Part shown: positions 1-5,095 of the stretch, piece after piece
How positions within the stretch are numbered: the stretch's first letter is position 1
How the letters are laid out: every line of letters starts with the position of its first letter
DNA from: Lachnospiraceae bacterium UBA3845
Lineage (GTDB): Bacteria > Bacillota > Clostridia > Lachnospirales > Lachnospiraceae
Length of the DNA stretch: 5,212 nt
Assembly: GCA_002392705.1 (NCBI GenBank)
Contig: DGHP01000113.1
Coordinates: 7,790-13,001, forward strand
Reading direction: 5' to 3'
The notes under the pieces: generated by a model
What the model was told of the DNA's origin: nothing
The model's database searches: none
What the model saw: only the letters and a program-made list of their open reading frames with translations
Translations under genes and position numbers: made by a program

Positions 1-803
1 GCCTCCTCGGGGAATCTGGCGGCAAGCGCGTCCAGAAGCGCCGGCGGCATGATCGCGTGGAATCCGCCCGGATTCAGGATAAATCCCTTCGCGTCCTTGA
101 TCAGCAGCGCCCTGAGCGATGAGAAAGGAACCGCGATGGCGTTCAGCTGCCGTTTCTGGCGGAATTTGCTGAATTCAATCATATCTGAGAATACAGGCTG
201 GAGAACATCTCCGTTCTTTCCCTTCAGGATCGGAAGGGAATACTGCCTTCCGGCCATCTTCTCAGCGATGGTACCCGGACCTTCCTTCAGCTCTACGCCC
301 AGTATATAGCGGGCCCGGACCATATTCACGGAAAACTCCTCATCCAGCTGCTGGAGGTTCTGTTTCTCTTCATTCGGCACCTGCCGGCCGAATTCCTGCA
401 GGAAATACAGCCCGGTCAGCTGCAGCTCCGGGTTCTCCACCGGCCTCGCCGCTTCGGGAAGACTGGAATAATCCGGTTTTTTTACAACATCCTCCAGCGG
501 GAATTTCGTAACGGAACCCTCCGCCATATAGACCAGTTCATTTGCGCCGATCAGATAAAGACTCGTATAAAAACTCTTAAAAGCGTTCTTCGGAATGACA
601 GCGCCGCGGATCGGAACCTTTCTCTGCGTGTATGCCGCGGCAAAATTCTTAAGAAGGTTTTCATTCTCGAAAACCCACACCTGGTCGTTATACGAATCCG
701 GGTCGCAGACCAGCAGCGGCATATTGGTAATCCCGCAGAACGCCGCTATGATCTTCTGCCTGCTGAGAAACTTCTGTATCATGAATTGATTGTCAATTGC
801 CAT
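1..803 (-). CDS. SseB-family protein, 3' end beyond the left window edge
   Basis: The minus-strand frame is open from the ATG at 803-801 to the window edge: 267 codons and no stop, so the C-terminus is missing. The ATG is preceded by AGGGAGGAG (815-823), 11 nt away; a later Met (residue 8) has no comparable site. Residues about 165-265 resemble the SseB N-terminal domain: a YSLPIL strand, PVFSDMIEF near 204-212, then a late I-L-N-P-G-G segment at 242-247, where the family usually has an NP(x)G turn. Residues about 27-96 look like a diverged copy of the same fold (MPLLVCD, WVFENENLLKNF, IGANEL). No signal peptide or membrane segment is seen, so it is probably cytosolic. SseB was named for enhanced serine sensitivity in E. 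coli; its biochemical role is not established and I do not assign one. A 5-bp GCCGG/CCGGC hairpin with a T6 loop (829-844) lies just upstream of the ribosome binding site. I am fairly sure of the family, less so of the domain duplication. Confidence 0.8.
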   Translation of the reverse strand, partial: MAIDNQFMIQKFLSRQKIIAAFCGITNMPLLVCDPDSYNDQVWVFENENLLKNFAAAYTQRKVPIRGAVIPKNAFKSFYTSLYLIGANELVYMAEGSVTKFPLEDVVKKPDYSSLPEAARPVENPELQLTGLYFLQEFGRQVPNEEKQNLQQLDEEFSVNMVRARYILGVELKEGPGTIAEKMAGRQYSLPILKGKNGDVLQPVFSDMIEFSKFRQKRQLNAIAVPFSSLRALLIKDAKGFILNPGGFHAIMPPALLDALAARFPEE

Positions 804-814
804 CCGTCTTTAAA

Positions 815-823
815 CTCCTCCCT
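815..823 (-). promoter_or_regulatory. Ribosome binding site of the SseB-family gene
   Basis: On the minus strand this reads AGGGAGGAG, a close match to the anti-Shine-Dalgarno complement, 11 nt before the ATG at 803. It supports that start over the in-frame Met at 782. The spacing is on the long side. Confidence 0.65.
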
Positions 824-900
824 GCCCCGCCGGAAAAAACCGGCTGAAAATTTGCCGCAGCACCGCTCTTTCCGGCAGTCTGCCGCGCCTTATAATATGG

Positions 901-960
901 ATCCGGCAGATCTCCCTGGGGATATTTGCCGGATTCTCCGGACCTTCTCTTTACAGGTCC
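901..960 (-). repeat. Two consecutive stem-loops at the 3' end of rsfS
   Basis: Two perfect inverted repeats lie in a row. GGACCT (940-945) pairs with AGGTCC (955-960) around a 9-nt loop that contains the rsfS stop codon (951-953). ATCCGGCA (901-908) pairs with TGCCGGAT (927-934) around an 18-nt loop that can partly fold on itself. Neither is followed by a T-run on the minus strand (the sequence after the second is CCATATTATAAGG), so these are not classical intrinsic terminators. They could protect the 3' end of rsfS mRNA or reduce read-through into the SseB-family gene; that is inference. No convincing -35/-10 pair is seen elsewhere in the 147-bp gap 804-950. Confidence 0.4.
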
Positions 961-1313
961 AGATCCGCTATGGACGTCACCTTTCCGTCTCTCCAGATCC
1001 TCTCCAGATCGTAGAACAGCCGGTTTTCCGTGTCAAACAGGTGGACAACGATATCGCCGTAGTCCAGAAGGATCCAGTTCGCGGTCTGGTAGCCTTCCGC
1101 CTGCTTCAGCTCATATCCCGCCTTTCCGAGGATTTCCTCCACATTATCGGCCATCGCCTGGACCTGCGCCTTGTTTTTACCGGATGCGATAATGAAATAA
1201 TCCGCCAGAACACTGACCTCGGCGATGTCGATCACAGTGATGTTTTCTGCTTTTTTGTCTTCCAGCGCATGCCACGCAAGCGATGCCATCTTCTTTGTTC
1301 TGGTATCTCCCAT
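951..1313 (-). CDS. rsfS: Ribosomal silencing factor RsfS (Iojap/YbeB family)
   Basis: This 120-residue protein is the right length for RsfS, which binds ribosomal protein uL14 on the 50S subunit and blocks joining of the 30S subunit, dampening translation when nutrients are limiting. Family features are clear: the V-I-D-I-x-E-V-S-V-L-A-D-Y-F-I-I-A-S-G run at 27-45, QVQAMADNVEE at 50-60, W80 followed by ILLDYGDIVVHLF (81-93), and R98 with FYDLERIW (100-107). The start at 1313 is chosen because AAGGAGG (1320-1326) lies 6 nt upstream and family similarity begins just after it. The frame stays open to an ATG at 1454, but that overlaps the predicted promoter and would add 47 unrelated residues. 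The gene ends with TAA at 951-953. It is separated from yqeK by 223 bp containing its own promoter, so it is probably transcribed at least partly independently of the genes upstream. Confidence 0.96.
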   Translation of the reverse strand: MGDTRTKKMASLAWHALEDKKAENITVIDIAEVSVLADYFIIASGKNKAQVQAMADNVEEILGKAGYELKQAEGYQTANWILLDYGDIVVHLFDTENRLFYDLERIWRDGKVTSIADLDL

Positions 1314-1319
1314 ATCTGT

Positions 1320-1326
1320 CCTCCTT
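1320..1326 (-). promoter_or_regulatory. Ribosome binding site that fixes the rsfS start
   Basis: AAGGAGG on the minus strand, 6 nt before the ATG at 1313, is near ideal. It rules out the much longer in-frame start at 1454. Confidence 0.85.
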
Positions 1327-1346
1327 CTTTTGTGAAAAGCCCCTGC

Positions 1347-1388
1347 GGCCGCGGGATTCTTCCCGGTCAGGAAGGCGCGCGGCCTGAC
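1347..1388 (-). promoter_or_regulatory. Structured 5' leader of rsfS with two alternative folds
   Basis: Read on the minus strand, the leader can fold two ways. In fold one, GTCAGG (1388-1383) pairs with CCTGAC (1371-1366), directly followed by CGGGA/TCCCG (1365-1361 with 1356-1352) around an AGAA loop. In fold two, GGCCGCG (1384-1378) pairs with CGCGGCC (1353-1347), enclosing an inner CTTCC/GGAAG stem (1374-1370 with 1363-1359) with a hexanucleotide loop. The two share bases and exclude each other. A short CTTTT/AAAAG hairpin (1327-1339) sits against the ribosome binding site. The pairings are visible; any regulatory use is inference, and no known riboswitch class is recognised. Confidence 0.4.
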
Positions 1389-1424
1389 AACAGTATTATT
1401 TGTATAAACACGCTCTTTTTTATT

Positions 1425-1454
1425 ATTATACGCTTCAGTGAACCGGTCTGTCAC
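1425..1454 (-). promoter_or_regulatory. Predicted sigma-A-type promoter for rsfS
   Basis: On the minus strand a perfect TATAAT (1430-1425) follows GTGACA (1454-1449; 5 of 6 to TTGACA) with an 18-nt spacer. Transcription would start near 1418 and give a leader of about 105 nt before the rsfS ATG. The rest of the gap up to the yqeK stop (1455-1536) holds only a weak GCTCC/GGAGC inverted repeat (1469-1480) and no gene. Confidence 0.6.
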
Positions 1455-1536
1455 TCTTTTCCTTTAAAGCTCCCCGGAGCCGATCCCGTTCACGCTTACT
1501 GCTCACAGCCCTCCGCACATCATTTACAGGGCGCTT

Positions 1537-2148
1537 TCAGACCGTCAGAGAATCCCCCTTGTCGTCCGTTTCATTATAAAGATTGTGATAGTAGCGGTAA
1601 GCGCTGCGGCTCATCTCGTCGATCTCGCCCTTCCCCGAATCCAGATAATGCAGCGTGTCCTCCAGAATCTGATAGACCGCCTGGTTGAGATCGTGAAATG
1701 CAAGCCAGCGGATGTGGGCAAGATTACTGGCCTTAAAGCGTGCTGGTTCAATATAATCCGCCGTGAAGATGATCTTCTCCAGCATCGTCATATTCGGTCG
1801 GCCTGTCGTATGCCAGCGGATCGCGCTCAGGATCTCCTCATCCTCCACACCGTACTTCTCCTTTGCCAGGTAAGCCCCGAGTTTTGAATGAAGCAGATAG
1901 GGGGACTGGAGCTCCACCTTGGAAATCTCCAGGCCGTATTCCCTGCACATGCGGATCTTCTTGTCGTTCGGAATACACTTGGCACAGTCATGAAGCAGAC
2001 CGGCCACCTGGGCGCTCATGATATCTTCCTTATAGTCCATGGCAAGCGCGCCCGCGGTGAACATCACGCCCAGTGTATGCTGATAGCGGTCCGCATCCAG
2101 TTCTTTTCTGACTTTCCGTTCCAGTTTCTGAATATTATAGTCTTTCAT
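1537..2148 (-). CDS. yqeK: YqeK, HD-domain symmetrical Ap4A hydrolase
   Basis: This 203-residue HD-superfamily phosphohydrolase matches the YqeK family, which hydrolyses diadenosine tetraphosphate symmetrically to two ADP and is widespread in Firmicutes in place of ApaH. The metal ligands expected of the fold can all be placed: H24 (RYQHTLGV), H53-D54 (LLHDCAK), H87 (LLHSKLG), H113 (RWHTTGRPNM) and D131 (FTADYIEP). It appears intact. The ATG at 2148-2146 lies inside the 3' end of nadD, with a 14-nt overlap; the only upstream Shine-Dalgarno-like element is a weak GGA within nadD, so translation is probably coupled to nadD. The gene ends in TGA (1537-1539). No strong terminator follows. NadD and YqeK both handle adenylated nucleotides and the gene pair is common in Gram-positive bacteria, which supports the call. 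It is presumably cytosolic. Confidence 0.95.
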   Translation of the reverse strand: MKDYNIQKLERKVRKELDADRYQHTLGVMFTAGALAMDYKEDIMSAQVAGLLHDCAKCIPNDKKIRMCREYGLEISKVELQSPYLLHSKLGAYLAKEKYGVEDEEILSAIRWHTTGRPNMTMLEKIIFTADYIEPARFKASNLAHIRWLAFHDLNQAVYQILEDTLHYLDSGKGEIDEMSRSAYRYYHNLYNETDDKGDSLTV

Positions 2149-2746
2149 AGATTCCGTTCTCGTATATGTAATTCACAACCGGATCAGTCACATAGTAGCG
2201 GATACTCCTGCCCTCGGAGCGCCACTGACGGATCGTGTGAGAGGAAATATCCAGATTCGGGCTGGATAATTTGCGGACATCGGCATGGAAGCGCTCCCGG
2301 ACGTTCCGGATGGCTTCATCCAGATCCTCCTCCGCCATCTGGTCCCGGACAGCGGCGACGATAATGCACTGGTCACAGATCTCCTGGGGTCCGTTCCAGA
2401 GATGAAAGGTCAGCAGTGAATCCGCGCCCATGATAAAATAATAGTCCGTGTCCGGATTCTGCAGCCGCAGCCTTTTCAGGGTCTCCTTTGTATAGATATA
2501 GCCCTGCTCATGCATCTCTTCCATGGAGAGTTCAAAATGGGGATTGCCTTTAATGGCAAGCCTGACCATCTCCGCCCGCTCACTGTTGGACGCGCCGCTG
2601 CGCTTCGTCTTGTGCGGCGGATTCCCGGAAGGCATGAAAAGAACTCTGTCCAGGCCGAACTGTTCATAGGCGCTCTCCCCGAGAATCAGATGTCCGATAT
2701 GGATGGGATCAAATGTGCCTCCCATAATACCTGTTTTTTTTCTCAT
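2135..2746 (-). CDS. nadD: Nicotinate-nucleotide adenylyltransferase NadD
   Basis: This 203-residue cytosolic enzyme transfers AMP from ATP to nicotinic acid mononucleotide, giving deamido-NAD, the step before amidation to NAD. The nucleotidyltransferase signature GGTFDPIHIGHL is at 9-20, with the H16-x-G-H19 motif. Further landmarks are PSGNPPHK (39-46), MGADSL (106-111) and the C-terminal phosphate-binding segment ISSHTIR (167-173) followed by SIRYYV (181-186). In the last segment the commonly seen ISST-x-IR pattern has His where Thr is usual, with Thr next to it; this looks like a family variant rather than a defect. The start at 2746 has AAGAGG (2751-2756) 4 nt upstream. The coding sequence opens with a run of eight A on its own strand (2741-2734). 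It lies 36 nt after yhbY and overlaps yqeK, so the three form a tight transcription unit. Confidence 0.97.
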   Translation of the reverse strand: MRKKTGIMGGTFDPIHIGHLILGESAYEQFGLDRVLFMPSGNPPHKTKRSGASNSERAEMVRLAIKGNPHFELSMEEMHEQGYIYTKETLKRLRLQNPDTDYYFIMGADSLLTFHLWNGPQEICDQCIIVAAVRDQMAEEDLDEAIRNVRERFHADVRKLSSPNLDISSHTIRQWRSEGRSIRYYVTDPVVNYIYENGIYERL

Positions 2747-2782
2747 CTGGCCTCTTTCCGCTGTTCAGATCTGTATTTCTCT

Positions 2783-3091
2783 TTATTTCTCTTTCTTTGC
2801 TTTCGGAAGAAGGATCTTTCGTTTGTCGCCTTTTCCCTCTTTATAAAGCACAATCTTGCGCCCGATCACCTGCACGAGCTGGGAGCGTGTGCGCTCCGCC
2901 GCTGTCTGTGCCAGCTCCATGGGATCCTCCATGCAGTTCTGAAGAATGGATATCTTGATCAGCTCCCTGGCCGCAAGGGCTTCCGCCATGGATGCGGTAT
3001 TCTCCGGCGTAAGACCTTCCTTACCGATCTGAAGGATCGCGTCCTGCCCCGCAGCGAGGCTCTTGAGATATGCTCTCTGTTTTCCTGTCAT
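2783..3091 (-). CDS. yhbY: YhbY, CRM-domain RNA-binding 50S assembly factor
   Basis: This 102-residue single-domain protein has the CRS1/YhbY (CRM) fold, found in bacterial YhbY, which associates with pre-50S particles, and in plant organelle splicing factors. Visible landmarks are LKSLAAG (9-15), the conserved loop IGKEGLT (22-28, the family's G-x-x-G-like RNA-contact loop), RELIKI (42-47) and VQVIGRKIVLYK (73-84). A basic tail (KGDKRKILLPKAKKEK) follows. The ATG at 3091 is preferred over the in-frame ATG at 3157 because CGGAGG lies just upstream (GGAGG at 3096-3100, 4 nt spacing) and similarity to the family starts there; the longer version would add 22 residues encoded by the leader hairpin and promoter. 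The stop is TAA (2783-2785). It heads the yhbY-nadD-yqeK unit, with its own predicted promoter inside the end of recJ. Confidence 0.95.
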   Translation of the reverse strand: MTGKQRAYLKSLAAGQDAILQIGKEGLTPENTASMAEALAARELIKISILQNCMEDPMELAQTAAERTRSQLVQVIGRKIVLYKEGKGDKRKILLPKAKKEK

Positions 3092-3095
3092 ATAA

Positions 3096-3100
3096 CCTCC
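3096..3100 (-). promoter_or_regulatory. Ribosome binding site that fixes the yhbY start
   Basis: GGAGG on the minus strand, 4 nt before the ATG at 3091, selects this start over the upstream in-frame ATG at 3157, which lies just beside the promoter's -10 element. Confidence 0.8.
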
Positions 3101-3105
3101 GATAT

Positions 3106-3128
3106 TTCCCGGCCGTCCGACCGCGGAA
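3106..3128 (-). promoter_or_regulatory. Leader hairpin upstream of yhbY
   Basis: On the minus strand TTCC (3128-3125) pairs with GGAA (3109-3106), and after a single bulged G (3124) CGGTC (3123-3119) pairs with GGCCG (3114-3110), including one G-U pair, around a GGAC tetraloop. The 9-bp stem ends 5 nt before the GGAGG of yhbY. There is no T-run after it, so it is not an intrinsic terminator for recJ. It may affect access to the ribosome binding site or transcript stability; this is inference. Confidence 0.45.
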
Positions 3129-3145
3129 GATTTGTTGTGCAGATT

Positions 3146-3174
3146 ATTATACCACATATTTCAGCAGATGTAAT
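3146..3174 (-). promoter_or_regulatory. Predicted promoter for yhbY-nadD-yqeK, extended -10
   Basis: The minus strand carries a perfect TATAAT (3151-3146) preceded by TGG, giving an extended -10 (TGnTATAAT). ATTACA (3174-3169; 4 of 6 to TTGACA) lies upstream with a 17-nt spacer. The -35 element overlaps the last codons and stop of recJ (TGA at 3161-3163). The start site would be near 3139, leaving a leader of about 48 nt before yhbY. This allows the downstream cluster to be expressed independently of recJ. Confidence 0.6.
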
Positions 3175-5035
3175 TCTGTATCACAATCTGCAGGCTGGAA
3201 ACACCGCGGAATTCATTGATCTGAGGATAATATGTCACGCTCATCGTCATCCCCTCTCCCCTGCCCGCCAGAAGTTTCTGACAGGCTGCCTCCCCGTAAC
3301 GGGCGGCCAGACTGTCCAGCATCTCCTGCGCGTCCCTGAAATAAAGGGCATCCATAACAGTTCCGTCCCTGTCCCGGACTTTCAGCCTGAGCATATTCTT
3401 TCCTCGGCCGATCAGCCGGGCGCTGAGAGGCTGCAGGGAAACCGCGGCAAAAAGCGGCTTCTCGTTGCCCTTCCCGCAGGGCTCCAGAAGATCCAGCTGA
3501 GAGATCAGACGCTCGGAAATGTAGCCGAGGGGCATGCGCGCGTCGATCCGCACCTTCCGGGTAAGATCCTCCTGCGTCAGTGTGCAGGCGCTGTTCATCC
3601 GCTTCCTGAATTCCTCCAGCCGTTCTCTTTCGATCGTCAGGCCTGCCGCCATGGGATGACCGCCGAATTTCACAAGCAGATCCGAACAGGCAAGGAGGGA
3701 ATCGAACATGGGATATTCTTCGATCGATCTTCCGCTCCCTTTCAGGAGGCCTTCCTCCATGGTATCCGTCAGGACAAATACCGGTCTGGCAGCTGCTTCC
3801 CTGACCTTCCCTGCGATAATACCGGCAACCGATTCATGGATGCCCGGAAGATATATGATCAGGACCCGGTCCTCTTTCAGAGGACCGCCGAGCGCCTCTT
3901 CCAGCGCAAGGTCCGTTCCCTTCTGCGTCATATCCTTCCGCTCATCGTTCAGAACACGCAGTCTTGAGGCAATGGCCCCCGCATCCTGGATATCCTCCGT
4001 CAGGAAGAGGCGCAGGGACAGTTCTGCCGTCTCAAGGCGCCCGCTGGCATTGATACAGGGGCCCAGAATGAATCCGATGTGATATGCGGAGAGAACTTCT
4101 CCCGACAGACCGCAGGCGGAAATCAGCGCCCGCATGCCTGCATTCCGGGTATGAGGAAGCATTCGGAGGGCATAACGGACCAGAATCCGGTTTTCACCGG
4201 TCAGGTCCATCACATCTCCGACTGTCGCGAATCCGGCGAAGGGAAGCATCTCCATCGTCTCCGGACACCGGGAGAGCGGTAAAATGGCAGGAACCGCTTT
4301 TTCCCGGAATGATATAAGATCCCTTTCCCTCTCTTTCACCCCGTCTTTTGCTGCCTGGTATCCTTCATTGTCTGTCTGCAGAAGCAGCGATTCAAAGAAA
4401 TGCATCAGCTTCCAGGCAACGCCGGCACCGCAGAGATTTTTGTTCGGATAGGAGCAGCCGGGGCTTTTCGGATCAATTACGACATCCGCGTCCGGAAGAA
4501 GATACTGTCTTCCTTTTTCATCTTCCTCATAAAGCGGCTCATGGTGATCTGTGACGATCACGGTCATGCCGTGATCCTTCGCGTAACGGATCTGTTCCAG
4601 TGCAGCTATTCCGTTGTCACAGGTTATGATCGTGTCGATTCCGTCCTCCAGCGCTCTTTCGATCAGATGCAGGTTCAGTCCGTATCCGTCACGGATCCGG
4701 TCCGGTATGGCATGATCAGCCTGTGCCCCGTATATCTGCAGAATGTGTTCAAGAATGTAAGTCGCGCAGACGCCGTCGATATCATAATCCCCGATGACAC
4801 GGATCCTCTTCCCTTCTCTGATCCGTTCCCGCAGAAGGAAAGCAGCTTCTTTCAGGCCGTCCAGGGCCAGGGGATCTTCAAGGTCTGTAAGATCCGCATG
4901 CAGATAGGCTTCTATCGCCTCATCGCCGATGATTTCCCGGTTGCGTATGATACGCGCAATCACCGGGTCAATTCCGAATTTTCGGGAGATCTCCTGAAAG
5001 GGCGCTCCCTTCCGGATCTCAAGCCATTTTTCCAT
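3161..5035 (-). CDS. recJ: Single-stranded-DNA-specific 5'-3' exonuclease RecJ
   Basis: This 624-residue DHH-family nuclease degrades single-stranded DNA 5' to 3' in RecF-type recombination, mismatch repair and base excision repair, using Mn or Mg. Domains in order: the DHH domain with D83-Y-D85-I-D87-G (motif I), CDNG (139-142), D163-H164-H165 (motif III) and a DP at 188-189; LCGAGVAWKL (201-210); GPCINASGRLE (325-335); the DHHA1 domain with GIHESVAGIIAGKV (398-411), LKGSGRS and GGHPMAAG (458-465); and a C-terminal OB-fold region (about 495-620). All catalytic motifs look intact. A segment of about 50 residues (211-262), rich in charged residues, separates motif-bearing parts of the DHH region. 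The start at 5035 is chosen because family similarity begins at MEKWLEIRKG, with a modest GGGGA (5040-5044) 4 nt upstream. The frame stays open to an ATG at 5164, but that stretch is tandem repeat. recJ is followed directly by the yhbY promoter. Confidence 0.96.
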   Translation of the reverse strand: MEKWLEIRKGAPFQEISRKFGIDPVIARIIRNREIIGDEAIEAYLHADLTDLEDPLALDGLKEAAFLLRERIREGKRIRVIGDYDIDGVCATYILEHILQIYGAQADHAIPDRIRDGYGLNLHLIERALEDGIDTIITCDNGIAALEQIRYAKDHGMTVIVTDHHEPLYEEDEKGRQYLLPDADVVIDPKSPGCSYPNKNLCGAGVAWKLMHFFESLLLQTDNEGYQAAKDGVKERERDLISFREKAVPAILPLSRCPETMEMLPFAGFATVGDVMDLTGENRILVRYALRMLPHTRNAGMRALISACGLSGEVLSAYHIGFILGPCINASGRLETAELSLRLFLTEDIQDAGAIASRLRVLNDERKDMTQKGTDLALEEALGGPLKEDRVLIIYLPGIHESVAGIIAGKVREAAARPVFVLTDTMEEGLLKGSGRSIEEYPMFDSLLACSDLLVKFGGHPMAAGLTIERERLEEFRKRMNSACTLTQEDLTRKVRIDARMPLGYISERLISQLDLLEPCGKGNEKPLFAAVSLQPLSARLIGRGKNMLRLKVRDRDGTVMDALYFRDAQEMLDSLAARYGEAACQKLLAGRGEGMTMSVTYYPQINEFRGVSSLQIVIQNYIC

Positions 5036-5095
5036 AGTTTCCCCGCGTAAGTTTCCAAAAGTCCCGCAAACAGAATCAGCAGACGACTGCAGATG

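Noticed and set aside
829..844. GCCGG-T6-CCGGC hairpin (minus strand) as a terminator
   Set aside because: The T-run is in the loop, not after the stem, and the stem is only 5 bp.
891..900. TATAAT on the plus strand (TATAAG on the minus strand) as a promoter for the SseB-family gene
   Set aside because: No -35-like hexamer lies at suitable spacing on the minus strand, and the plus-strand match would only drive antisense transcription into rsfS.
1464..1480. Intrinsic terminator after yqeK (GCTCC/GGAGC followed by TTT on the minus strand)
   Set aside because: The stem is only 4-5 bp with a tiny loop and the T-run is three bases, too weak to call.
786..1688. 300-codon open frame on the plus strand
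   Set aside because: It lies antisense to rsfS, the gap and the yqeK end, has low-complexity Pro/Arg/Ser-rich composition, no ribosome binding site and no recognisable domain; it is a shadow of the minus-strand genes.
2766..2773. CAGATCTG palindrome before nadD as a further copy of the recJ-upstream repeat
   Set aside because: It shares only the short ACAGATCT core, which recurs by chance elsewhere in the window; none of the other conserved repeat blocks is present.
2510..3967. 485-codon open frame on the plus strand
   Set aside because: It runs antisense across nadD, yhbY and half of recJ, crossing gene boundaries and the yhbY promoter; its translation is His/Arg/Leu-rich with no family resemblance.
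4400..5050. 216-codon open frame on the plus strand
   Set aside because: It is fully antisense to the DHH domain of recJ, whose catalytic motifs are clearly conserved on the minus strand.
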